13,041 nucleotides of DNA from Acidobacteriaceae bacterium. GTDB lineage: Bacteria > Acidobacteriota > Terriglobia > Terriglobales > Acidobacteriaceae. Below, piece after piece: positions 1 through 6,985 of this stretch. Numbering within the stretch: position 1 is the stretch's first letter; every line of letters starts with the position of its first letter. A program made the position numbers and the translations under genes. The DNA is taken from assembly GCA_027307295.1 (NCBI GenBank), contig DAHUXF010000040.1:1-13041 (forward strand), written 5' to 3'. Below the pieces are notes generated by a model. That model did not search any database, was not told where the DNA came from, and was given only the letters and a program-made list of their open reading frames with translations.

Positions 1-368
1 CAACCATGAATTTTGCCCGGCAGCGGGCTGCTGCCCAGGGCCTTGCCATAGATTTCTTCCACACAAAAGACGCTCTCGCGCAGGCCTCTCGCCAACATGG
101 CTTTGACACTGTGTTTTCCTTCGATGTGCTGGAGCATCTACCTGATCTTCCCGGTGAGATCAACTTTCTCTCGTCTCTGCTGGCTCCCGGCGGCGTGTTC
201 GTGTTTGACGTGCCGGCTGGCTCCACTCGGGCGCATCCCATGCATCTCAATCATGATCTCGATGTGCTGGCTTTCACTGCCGGCAAAGGGCTGCGTGATG
301 AGAGAGGCTTATTATTACGGCTGCCTCTGCGCAAAGAAGAGAAGTATGTGTTCCGCAAACCGGCATAG
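1..368 (+). CDS. SAM-dependent class I methyltransferase, C-terminal part (5' end outside window)
   Basis: The frame is open from the left edge to a TAG at 366-368, so only the last ~122 codons are visible and the first ATG at position 6 is probably internal. The visible part holds FDTVFSFDVLEHLPD, the typical motif around the end of strand 4 in Rossmann-fold methyltransferases, followed by LLAPGGVFVFDVPAG, the usual post-motif helix and strand 5. The glycine-rich SAM-binding motif I would lie upstream of the window. Substrate cannot be told; many such proteins with a DVLEH motif modify small molecules, quinones or sugars. It converges on the lipoprotein gene, with only 6 nt between the two stop codons and no convincing terminator there. 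Confidence 0.8.
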   Translation, partial: TMNFARQRAAAQGLAIDFFHTKDALAQASRQHGFDTVFSFDVLEHLPDLPGEINFLSSLLAPGGVFVFDVPAGSTRAHPMHLNHDLDVLAFTAGKGLRDERGLLLRLPLRKEEKYVFRKPA

Positions 369-374
369 GCGCTT

Positions 375-986
375 TTAGCGCTGTTTTACCAGTTCATCTG
401 AAAGCAGGCGTGCTTTGACCGCCAGGTTGTGGGCGCGTACCGGATCATTTTCCGTGGTGGCCTTGTGGCTCAGGTTGATGAACTCTTTGACCTGGGCCAG
501 CGTGGTTTCTTCGTCGTGCGTGAGTTGCCGCTTGATGGCGTTCAGGTTCGCCTCTGCGTTTTGCAGCAGCTGCTCTGTCGATGATGGATCGTGGGGCGTG
601 GTGGCGGGCGTGGGGCCGGGCGATATCTGGCTGGACGTGACAGGCGTTTCCACTTTTTCCGGCGGAATAATTTTCCGCGGCGTGTTATGCGCCACTTCCG
701 GTTGCTTGTCGCTTGCCACCGGCGGCGGTGATGTTTTCTTAGCTGAACGATGATTGGCTTTCTTCTCTGTTTTTACAGCAGGCGTTGGTTCCGCAGCGGC
801 CGACGGCACAGTGGGTTGCGAGTCTTGCGGCACATCCGCCTGGGCGGCAGGCGTAGGAGAAGGCGAAGGCGCTGCCGTGACCGGCGACTGTTGTGGCGTT
901 ACCAGGACCGGTTTCTTATGCACGCAGCCAGAGAACATTGCCATGGCAAGCAGCACTGCGAGCGAATTGAAATGCCGTGGTTTCAT
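375..986 (-). CDS. Proline-rich lipoprotein with helical C-terminus, coupled to the sensor kinase
   Basis: 203 aa. Residues 1-21 form a lipoprotein signal peptide (basic MKPRH start, hydrophobic core, lipobox FSGC with Cys21). Residues ~25-140 are a Pro/Ala/Ser/Thr-rich, Lys-dotted linker predicted to be disordered, of the kind that spans periplasm or cell wall. Residues ~140-203 are charged and helical (QLLQNAEANLNAIKRQL, then RAHNLAVKARLLSDELVKQR), consistent with a small helical hairpin or coiled coil. Its ATG overlaps the TGA of the histidine kinase by 4 nt (ATGA at 983-986), which implies translational coupling and a shared transcript. Inference: an envelope-anchored accessory of the kinase, or an output that scales with it. 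No enzymatic motif is seen, and I do not recognise a named family; the tail resembles proteins I associate with Acidobacteriota. Confidence 0.75.
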   Translation of the reverse strand: MKPRHFNSLAVLLAMAMFSGCVHKKPVLVTPQQSPVTAAPSPSPTPAAQADVPQDSQPTVPSAAAEPTPAVKTEKKANHRSAKKTSPPPVASDKQPEVAHNTPRKIIPPEKVETPVTSSQISPGPTPATTPHDPSSTEQLLQNAEANLNAIKRQLTHDEETTLAQVKEFINLSHKATTENDPVRAHNLAVKARLLSDELVKQR

Positions 987-2887
987 GCCGGGCTTACCTG
1001 CCTCTGCGGCGTTCCCGCCGCTTGTTCACCACCGTTGGGCGGCAGCTCCACAAGAGGGAAGCGCAGATAAAACGTGGTTCCATGTTCCATGATCGAGGTA
1101 AATTCCACTGAACCGTGATGAAGCTGGACGACACGGTAGGCCATGGCTAAACCAATGCCGGTTCCCCCTGACTTCGTAGTGAAGTATAAATTAAAAATCT
1201 TGTCGCGGATATTTTCCGGGATGCCCATGCCCTGGTCGCATACGGTAATCAATCCATTCTCACCTTCGCGCCTGGTGTTGATGTACAGCACTCCGCCCGT
1301 CGGCATGGCCTGCACGCCATTGAGCACGATGTTCAAAATGGCCTGTTTTACCAGGTCAGCATCAATGCGCACTGGCAACGGCTCCAGGCCGGATGGCCGC
1401 TCCAGCATCACGCTGTATTTTTCCGCCGCAGGAGAAGCCAGGGCCACCACATCGTCCACAATCTTATTCAGGTCCATATCATGCAGCCGAAGCTCCACGG
1501 GACGGGTAAAGTCCACCAGGGTTTGCACCACGCGATCCAGGCGTTGAATCTCACTGCCAATCACATCCATATGCCGCCGCGTGTCCGGATCGATTTCCTT
1601 CATCTTCTGCCGCAGTACCTCAAGGTGGACAACAATAGCGTTGATCGGGTTCTTGACCTCATGGGCCACGCCGGAGGTGAGCCGGCCAATGGCCGCCAGT
1701 CTCCGGGAAAGCTCAATCTCATCTTCAATGCGGTGTACGGATTCGGCGTCACGCAGCGTCAGCAACGCCCCAATGCGCTCGCCATGCTCTTCAATGAAGT
1801 CGAGCGATACCTGGATGTGGCGTCCGTGTTCGTTCTCAATCTCTTCCTGGCCCACCGGCTGGCGCGAACTGAAGGCGTCCAGAATCGCGCGTCCCAGCCG
1901 GGAATCCTGATTGAAGATTTCCTGCGGTTGCCGGCCCAGCATCTCACCGCGCGGCCTGCCGATAAAGCGCTCCGCAGAAGCGCTGACCAGCACGGCGTTG
2001 AAGTCGCTGGTGAACAGCATGACGCCATCCTGAAGGTTGGCCATCATCTGGTCCAGATTTTCCTTCAGGGCGGAGAAGACCTCTTTTACGTCGCGCATCT
2101 GCCGGCCCAGGCGCTCAATTTTTGTAGACACCGTTCCGTATTCGTCCGAGCGCTGGGAAGGTTTTTCCGCCGGTTCGGCTTTTCCAGAACTAATCAGGTC
2201 AAGACGCCGGCTGATGGCGGCCAGCGGGCGCAAGGTCAAATTGGACAAGGCTGCCGCCAGAATCAGGCTCAAAAAAATTGCTGCGCCGGAAAATTCCAGC
2301 GCACTCTGTATTTGTGGTTTGATCTGCACTTGCAGAAAGGCTGTGTGTACGCCCACGCGCACCTCGCCGAACGGCTGGCCGGTGGCGGCGCGGACCAGCG
2401 GATAACGGACGTCAAAGGTCTGGGTAGGGCCGTAAATAAGCTTAAGCTGGCGGCGGAACCCGCCATTGACGACCTGGCTGAAATCTTCCCGCGGCGCAAC
2501 GATTGTGCCCTGCAATGCAGGATTGGTATGCAGTAGCGCCAGTCCCTGGGCGTCAACAATGCAGACATCCAGCACGCTGGGCGAATCGCCGGTGGCTGAT
2601 TCCAGCACGGCGGCAATCCCGGTATCGAACTGCAACAACTCCTGGATGGCGTTTTCAACCTGCTTAGGATCGTTCTGGTCAATGCGGGAGCTGCTCAGGT
2701 CGACCCCCAGCGCGGGTTTGGCGACGGCAAATACATGCTGGTTAATCACGTCGGCAATGGCGTACACCTCATGAAAGCGCTGTTTGACCACCTCAGAGAT
2801 GTACAGCGTGGCCAGCACGGCCACAATAGCTCCCACCATTCCCGCGATAGCCAGGACCAGTTTGGTTTTGAGGCGGAGAGCAGGCAT
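983..2887 (-). CDS. Membrane sensor histidine kinase (periplasmic domain, HAMP-like region, PAS, HisKA, HATPase_c)
   Basis: 634 aa. Transmembrane helix 1 is at ~8-30 and helix 2 at ~199-216, enclosing a ~165-residue periplasmic sensor region. A HAMP-like stretch (~217-275) leads to a PAS domain (~279-380; NLQDGVMLF, GRPRGEMLG). HisKA carries the H-box GVAHEVKNPINAI with phospho-acceptor His409. The ATPase domain has an N-box (LNIVLNGVQAM, ~518-528), G1 box DQGMGIP (551-557) and F/G2 region FTTKSGGTGIGLAMA (569-583), so it looks catalytically intact. The H-box and G-boxes are of the NtrB type often paired with sigma-54 activators. The gene follows the response regulator at 100 nt and overlaps the lipoprotein by 4 nt. 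Start: ATG at 2885-2887 with an AGGA just upstream. The signal is unknown; the extracytoplasmic domain shows no motif I can name. Confidence 0.93.
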   Translation of the reverse strand: MPALRLKTKLVLAIAGMVGAIVAVLATLYISEVVKQRFHEVYAIADVINQHVFAVAKPALGVDLSSSRIDQNDPKQVENAIQELLQFDTGIAAVLESATGDSPSVLDVCIVDAQGLALLHTNPALQGTIVAPREDFSQVVNGGFRRQLKLIYGPTQTFDVRYPLVRAATGQPFGEVRVGVHTAFLQVQIKPQIQSALEFSGAAIFLSLILAAALSNLTLRPLAAISRRLDLISSGKAEPAEKPSQRSDEYGTVSTKIERLGRQMRDVKEVFSALKENLDQMMANLQDGVMLFTSDFNAVLVSASAERFIGRPRGEMLGRQPQEIFNQDSRLGRAILDAFSSRQPVGQEEIENEHGRHIQVSLDFIEEHGERIGALLTLRDAESVHRIEDEIELSRRLAAIGRLTSGVAHEVKNPINAIVVHLEVLRQKMKEIDPDTRRHMDVIGSEIQRLDRVVQTLVDFTRPVELRLHDMDLNKIVDDVVALASPAAEKYSVMLERPSGLEPLPVRIDADLVKQAILNIVLNGVQAMPTGGVLYINTRREGENGLITVCDQGMGIPENIRDKIFNLYFTTKSGGTGIGLAMAYRVVQLHHGSVEFTSIMEHGTTFYLRFPLVELPPNGGEQAAGTPQRQVSPA

Positions 2888-2987
2888 ATTTCCTATCTAA
2901 GCGGCTGAGTTTTCTTGCACCAGCTTTGTTTATCTTCAGTGATTGCCGGGCGAAATGCAAAGCCGGGGGTAAATGCTAAGAACGCTT

Positions 2988-4385
2988 TTAGCTGGCGGCT
3001 TCACCGGCTACTACAGAGACATTGCCATATTCTTTCAGCTTGTTGTGGAGCGTCTTCAGGCTGATTCCCAGGACTTCCGCTGCGCGGGTCTTATTATTGT
3101 TGCTGGCGGCCAGCGTTTTCAGGATCAACATCTTCTCGGCCTCACCCACGGTGGTCCCTACTTCCAGGCGGATGCCGCCAGCCTCGCCGGACGGAGTTTT
3201 CAATCCCATGCTGCCGAAATTCGGCGGCAGGTGGCGCGGTTCAATCAAAGGCGTATCGCAGACAATCACTGCGCGCTCCAGCGTGTTGCGCAGCTCGCGG
3301 ACATTGCCCGGCCAGTTGTGGCTCTGGAACATCTGGAAGACAATGTCACTCACGCCGCCTACGTGCCGTCCATGCTTGGCATTCATGTCCGCCAACAGAG
3401 CTTCCACCAATTGCGGCACGTCTTCCTTGTGGTCACGCAACGGCGGCAGGTGGATATTGAATACATTCAGCCGGTAATAAAGATCTCCGCGCAGCTCGCC
3501 CTTGGCCACAGCCTCTTCCGGGACTTTGTTTGTGGCTGCGAGTACACGGACGTCCACCGTGGTTTCCATTTTGCTGCCCAGCCGGCGGAGCTTGCGGTCT
3601 TCCAGCACACGCAGAAGCTTGGCCTGGGTTGCCGCAGGCATCTCACCGATTTCATCCAGCAGAAGCGTTCCTTCTTCCGCCAGCTCAAAACAGCCTGCGC
3701 GGCGTTCCATGGCGCCCGTAAACGCGCCTTTCTCATGGCCAAAGATTTCGCTTTCAATCAGGGTTTCCGGAATTGCCGAACAATTAATGGCCACAAAGGG
3801 CTTGTTCTTGCGCGGGCTCATATCATGAATGGTGCGGGCCACCATTTCTTTTCCCGTTCCGCTTTCTCCCGTAATGAGGACGGAAGCAGTGCTGGGCGCC
3901 ACCATTTCCACCCGATGAAAGATTTCCTGCATGTTTTTGGAAGAGCCAACCATCTGTCCAAAGACTCCGGTATCGCGCAGCTTGCGTTTGGTGGCTTCCA
4001 GTTCAATGGCGGTGCCGCGCTGGCGCGACGCATTCTGCAGGATTTGCTTCAGGCGCGCCGGGTCAACCGGCTTCTGGATAAAATCATATGCGCCGGCTTT
4101 CATTGCATCCACGGCAACATCAATGCTGCCTTGCGCAGTCAGCAGCACCACAGCGGTTTGCTGGGGCTGGTCAGCAAGACGCTGCAAAAGTTCCATGCCA
4201 TCCATGCGGGGCATGCGGAAATCCGTTACTACAATCCCCGGGGACCATGTCGCTGCTTTCTCCAGTCCCTCCAGCCCGTCCTTTGCAGTCTCAGTTCGAT
4301 AGCCCCAGGCTGATATGAGCTCAGCCAGACCTGTGCGTTCGTTTTCCTCGTCTTCTACAATGAGGACTTTTTCCTGTGTGCTCAA
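2988..4385 (-). CDS. NtrC-family sigma-54-dependent response regulator (REC, AAA+, Fis-type HTH)
   Basis: 465 aa, full length for the family. Receiver ~6-120: acidic pair E11/D12, phospho-acceptor Asp55 (VVTDFRMPRMDG), Thr83 and Lys105. AAA+ domain ~142-375: Walker A GESGTGKE (173-180), sigma-54 contact loop GAFTGA (220-225), Walker B LLLDEIGEM (241-249, D244/E245), and sensor/R-finger region LRGDLYYRLNVF. C-terminal Fis-type helix-turn-helix ~426-453 (NKTRAAEVLGISLKTLHNKL). The intact GAFTGA loop means it can activate sigma-54 RNA polymerase. Start: TTG at 4383-4385; the same frame has a TAA five codons upstream and no ATG between, and GAGG lies 8 nt before the TTG. Its partner is almost certainly the kinase downstream; candidate targets are the sigma-54 promoter at 9096-9113 and possibly its own neighbours. 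Confidence 0.95.
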   Translation of the reverse strand: MSTQEKVLIVEDEENERTGLAELISAWGYRTETAKDGLEGLEKAATWSPGIVVTDFRMPRMDGMELLQRLADQPQQTAVVLLTAQGSIDVAVDAMKAGAYDFIQKPVDPARLKQILQNASRQRGTAIELEATKRKLRDTGVFGQMVGSSKNMQEIFHRVEMVAPSTASVLITGESGTGKEMVARTIHDMSPRKNKPFVAINCSAIPETLIESEIFGHEKGAFTGAMERRAGCFELAEEGTLLLDEIGEMPAATQAKLLRVLEDRKLRRLGSKMETTVDVRVLAATNKVPEEAVAKGELRGDLYYRLNVFNIHLPPLRDHKEDVPQLVEALLADMNAKHGRHVGGVSDIVFQMFQSHNWPGNVRELRNTLERAVIVCDTPLIEPRHLPPNFGSMGLKTPSGEAGGIRLEVGTTVGEAEKMLILKTLAASNNNKTRAAEVLGISLKTLHNKLKEYGNVSVVAGEAAS

Positions 4386-4393
4386 AAACTTGA

Positions 4394-4397
4394 CCTC
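4394..4397 (-). promoter_or_regulatory. Ribosome binding site fixing the TTG start of the response regulator
   Basis: GAGG on the minus strand, 8 nt before the TTG. An in-frame TAA lies at 4398-4400, directly beyond it, so no longer reading is possible. Confidence 0.6.
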
Positions 4398-4528
4398 TTA
4401 TTTACAGAGATTAACATCAGTCCCAGAATCGCCAGGCAGCGCGGCAACTCTCATGTTAGATGACTTAGATGATGCAGTGTGTAAAAACGTCTATATACAA
4501 TGTAAACTATTTAAAATAAAGATTTTAT

Positions 4529-4541
4529 GTCTATGATAGAC
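4529..4541. promoter_or_regulatory. Palindrome GTCTAT-G-ATAGAC in the divergent control region (possible operator)
   Basis: A perfect 6-bp inverted repeat with a 1-bp centre sits in the AT-rich middle of the 264-nt divergent region between the regulator (-) and the first barrel protein (+). A further same-orientation half-site (GTCTAT) lies at 4489-4494, 40 bp upstream. No sigma-54 element (GG-N10-GC) was found on either strand of this region, so both genes probably use housekeeping promoters. Operator function is inference. Confidence 0.3.
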
Positions 4542-4634
4542 GCTTGTTGTGGAAAGTGCATCTTAAGCATGCAGGAAGTATATCCCCGTGTAATCCGCTT
4601 TTTTTAGGGCCTCAAGTATTAGAAAACCAAAATC

Positions 4635-4640
4635 AAGGAG
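4635..4640 (+). promoter_or_regulatory. Ribosome binding site for the GTG start at 4650
   Basis: AAGGAG lies 9 nt before GTG 4650-4652. It supports this non-ATG start, which also opens a good signal peptide. Confidence 0.65.
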
Positions 4641-4649
4641 CAAAAAAGA

Positions 4650-5684
4650 GTGATCAACAGATATTGGATGGGCGCAGCAATGGCATGCTTACTGTCCCTT
4701 GGTGCATTCGCACAGAGTTCAGCGAATGGTTCAGCTTCGGCCGGGGCATCGGTAACACCGGGGCAGGCTGGCGTGAACGCCAATGCCAACCAGTCTACGC
4801 AAACTCCAGCCGTCTCCAACAGCGCCAACGCATCGGCGAATGCAAGTGCCTCCCGCGAATCCGAAAAGCGGGATTCTGATAAGAAGCGGGACAAAGACTC
4901 CAAATCCCGCACAGGCGGAAGCAATTCAACTCCGGCAGCCAATGGTTCTGGCGCAGCGCAGGGAGTCTCCGGAGCAATTGCCAGCGGCACCACGCTGCAG
5001 GCCGAACTGACAAAGCCGGTCGACGCGAAAAAGGCCAAACCAGGAGACCCGGTTACGGCCAAACTTACTCAGGATGTGAAGTCAGACGGCAAGGTAGTTT
5101 TACCGCGAGGGTCAAAGCTGGTGGGTCATGTGACTGAGGCGCAGGCCAGGGGCAACGGCAACGCCGAATCCAGGCTCGGTATTATTTTCGATAAGGCGGA
5201 GACAAAAGGCGGACAGGAACTCTCCTTCAACGGAGCCATCCAGGCCCTGGCCCCACCAGCGCAGGCGGCCCTGGCAGTGGCCGGGGATGAGCAGAGCAAC
5301 CTGGGTTCCGGCATGGGCACAGGTGGCAGCGCCATGGGTGGCGGCCGGACAGGCGGCGGAGTTGCTCCCATGGGCGGCGCTGTGGGTGGCGTAACTTCCA
5401 CGCTTGGTTCCGCAGGACGCACCGTGGGGAACACAACTGGTAACGTGGCTGGTTCGGCCACAGGAGCCGTGGGCGCGTCAGCCAATGGCGCTGTGAACGG
5501 CACACTCAACAGCACCAGCCAGGGAGTGGTTGGGATGCAGGGCCTTGCTCTCAGCAACGCTCTGGGAGCCGGAGCCAATGCACAAAGCTCTGTAGTCAGC
5601 TCTGCCAGCCATAACGTAAAACTGGATAGTGGTACCCAGTTAATCTTGCAAGTCACAGGTGCAGCGGCGGCTACCGCTCATTAG
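4650..5684 (+). CDS. Exported protein with VirB10/TrbI-like barrel domain and Gly-rich insert (paralogue 1)
   Basis: 344 aa from a GTG start. Signal peptide 1-21 (MINRYWMGAAMACLLSLGAFA, cut before Q22). Residues 22-110 are Ala/Asn/Ser-rich with a charged patch (SEKRDSDKKRDKDSK), so probably a flexible linker. Residues ~112-200 form the core: GTTLQAELTKPVDAKKAKPGD, then DVKSDGKVVLPRGSKLVGHV and ESRLGIIFDKAE. This follows the order of the VirB10/TrbI C-terminal domain (threshold strand, G(D/Q)-V-A-V, LIPxGSxLxG, then R-shape-IFD). Residues ~205-320 are Gly/Ala/Ser-rich, and 321-337 (HNVKLDSGTQLILQVTG) is a closing strand. No secretion-system genes are nearby. A terminator hairpin follows. The same core and tail occur in the next gene (5906-6829), and a more distant version at 9153-9800. 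Function unknown; envelope location is likely. The family match is by eye. Confidence 0.85.
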   Translation: MINRYWMGAAMACLLSLGAFAQSSANGSASAGASVTPGQAGVNANANQSTQTPAVSNSANASANASASRESEKRDSDKKRDKDSKSRTGGSNSTPAANGSGAAQGVSGAIASGTTLQAELTKPVDAKKAKPGDPVTAKLTQDVKSDGKVVLPRGSKLVGHVTEAQARGNGNAESRLGIIFDKAETKGGQELSFNGAIQALAPPAQAALAVAGDEQSNLGSGMGTGGSAMGGGRTGGGVAPMGGAVGGVTSTLGSAGRTVGNTTGNVAGSATGAVGASANGAVNGTLNSTSQGVVGMQGLALSNALGAGANAQSSVVSSASHNVKLDSGTQLILQVTGAAAATAH

Positions 5685-5719
5685 AAGTAAAGAGCTTAAG
5701 AATAAAGAGCTTAGTTCTT

Positions 5720-5746
5720 AAGGCCGGGGCTTTATGCTCCGGCCTT
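5720..5746 (+). terminator. Hairpin terminator after paralogue 1
   Basis: An 11-bp stem (AAGGCCGGGGC / GCTCCGGCCTT, one G-T pair) with a 5-nt loop TTTAT starts 36 nt after the stop codon. No T-run follows (CCCATATTGG), so it may act weakly or with help. A competing arm pair (CTTAAGAA 5695-5702 / TTCTTAAG 5715-5722) overlaps its left base. Confidence 0.55.
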
Positions 5747-5895
5747 CCCATATTGGAGCTGGCCGCGTTCTATTTTTCTATACAACGGGGCGGGCTTATC
5801 CGCAAACCCAGGGCGTTTGTCATTTATCTTTGCTGTGGGAAGGCGCACAATAGTTGGAACATTTGTGCTCATAAGGCAAATGCTTTTCCAAGTGC

Positions 5896-5900
5896 GAGGA
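5896..5900 (+). promoter_or_regulatory. Ribosome binding site for ATG 5906
   Basis: GAGGA is placed 5 nt before ATG 5906. It selects this start over the in-frame upstream ATG at 5753, whose extra 51 residues are unlike any signal peptide and which overlaps the region just after the terminator. Confidence 0.65.
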
Positions 5901-5905
5901 TCGGA

Positions 5906-6829
5906 ATGAAGAGACACTGGGTTGTAGCTGCCGCTGTTTTGTTTTCGGTATGGCTGTTGGGTCCGAATGCATTGTCTTGCCCTTTAACGCAGGATGAAAG
6001 ACCGCCAGCGCACCCGCAAGCCTCTTCACCGGCTGCTCCCGCGCACCAAAACGCTGATGTGAAGCCATTGGCGCCTGCCGCAGCTCCAGCGGCCAGCGCA
6101 CAATCAAAAAATTCTTTCATGCTGGTGGAACTGAACAGATCTCTTAAAGCTAAGAAACTAAAGCCTGGAGACAAAATCAAAGCTACGGTCACGCAGGATG
6201 TGGTGTCACACGGCAAGGTAGTCATTCCAGTGGACACAGGGCTGATGGGCCACGTGACTGAGGTCAGCGTGCGCGATCAGGGCCATCCGGAATCGCGCCT
6301 GGGCATTGTTTTTGACAGGATACTGCTGAAACAATTTCGTACGATCGCTTTCAAGGCTGTAGTGCAGGCCGTAGCGCCGCCAGCTATCATGCCTTCGCGC
6401 GTGGACCAGCCATCACAAATGCTGCCACCCTCCATGATTGGTGGAACGCGCGAGTCCGGTCCTATGGCGATGGGGCGTTCGAGTTCATCCCCGTCAAACC
6501 GTGGAATGAACAACAGCGGTTCTCCGGCAATCGGCTCCGGCGATATTACAACCGCGCAGACGCCATTCACGGTCAAGCAATCCACGGCCACCAATGCATC
6601 ATTAGCGTCTTCCGGGGTGCTTCTGGGGACATCTTCCGCAGGTACACCGCTGAGTCTCGGCATGCCGGAAGGCGTGAGGGGAATAAAAGGTTTGAGCCTG
6701 AATACTGCTCCCAGCGCCAGCACGCCAGGTCCGGTAATTGTCTCAAATACAGACAATGTGAAGCTTGAATCCGGGACGCAGATTCTACTGCGCGTCATTA
6801 CCGTGGAAATCCCGGGAAAACGGCCCTGA
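5906..6829 (+). CDS. Exported protein with VirB10/TrbI-like barrel domain (paralogue 2)
   Basis: 307 aa from ATG 5906 (the frame is open to 5753). Signal peptide 1-24 (MKRHWVVAAAVLFSVWLLGP..., cut near ALS-C; Cys25 could make it a weak lipobox, but -3 is Ala). A Pro/Ala-rich linker (~30-66) leads to the core ~68-160: LNRSLKAKKLKPGDKIKATV, then SHGKVVIPVDTGLMGHVTEV and ESRLGIVFDRIL. It aligns closely by eye with paralogue 1 (KAKPGD/KLKPGD, GKVVLP/GKVVIP, ESRLGIIFD/ESRLGIVFD, QALAPP/QAVAPP). The insert here is Ser/Pro/Gly/Met-rich. It ends with a shared GIKGLSL block and NVKLESGTQILLRV (284-297), matching NVKLDSGTQLILQV. The arrangement suggests tandem duplication followed by divergence of linker and insert. 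It probably shares location and partner with paralogue 1; no catalytic residues are seen. Confidence 0.85.
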   Translation: MKRHWVVAAAVLFSVWLLGPNALSCPLTQDERPPAHPQASSPAAPAHQNADVKPLAPAAAPAASAQSKNSFMLVELNRSLKAKKLKPGDKIKATVTQDVVSHGKVVIPVDTGLMGHVTEVSVRDQGHPESRLGIVFDRILLKQFRTIAFKAVVQAVAPPAIMPSRVDQPSQMLPPSMIGGTRESGPMAMGRSSSSPSNRGMNNSGSPAIGSGDITTAQTPFTVKQSTATNASLASSGVLLGTSSAGTPLSLGMPEGVRGIKGLSLNTAPSASTPGPVIVSNTDNVKLESGTQILLRVITVEIPGKRP

Positions 6830-6858
6830 TTTTACGGCTGGTAAAGGGGCTACGGAGT

Positions 6859-6872
6859 GGACGCATTTGTGC
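6859..6872 (+). promoter_or_regulatory. Candidate sigma-54 promoter, weak, before the propeller gene
   Basis: TGGACGCATTTGTGCA has the invariant GG (6859-6860) and GC (6871-6872) separated by exactly 10 nt, with T before GG and A after GC. The inner bases fit poorly (ACG instead of CAC; GTGC instead of TTGC). Start of transcription would be near 6884, about 100 nt before ATG 6986. A small dyad with a GGTAAA half-site (TTTAC-N5-GTAAA, 6831-6845) lies just upstream. By chance alone GG-N10-GC is common, hence low confidence. Confidence 0.3.
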
Positions 6873-6985
6873 AACACTTCTTTTAAATCTTCTTGCCCTT
6901 CAGTAACTTGTCGGCCCAAAATCAAACGTGGCAATCTCATCCCAGAGCGGGCGTGGGAGCGCCTGTTTTGCGCTTGACGCGTGTC

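Noticed and set aside
368..382. Hairpin GCGC-TTTTA-GCGC between the convergent first two genes
   Set aside because: A 4-bp stem is too short to call a terminator despite the following GTTTT.
1481..2536. 351-codon plus-strand frame inside the kinase gene
   Set aside because: Shadow frame; the opposite strand carries unmistakable kinase motifs throughout. The same holds for 2973-4313 (+) over the response regulator.
5126..5656. 176-codon minus-strand Pro-rich frame in paralogue 1
   Set aside because: Product of reading Gly/Ala-rich codons backwards; the plus strand has the conserved core.
5856..5868. Sigma-54-like GG...GC before paralogue 2
   Set aside because: The spacing is 9 nt, not the required 10.
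5753..5905. N-terminal extension of paralogue 2 from ATG 5753
   Set aside because: The extra 51 residues lack a signal peptide or ribosome site; ATG 5906 has GAGGA at 5 nt and opens a proper signal peptide.
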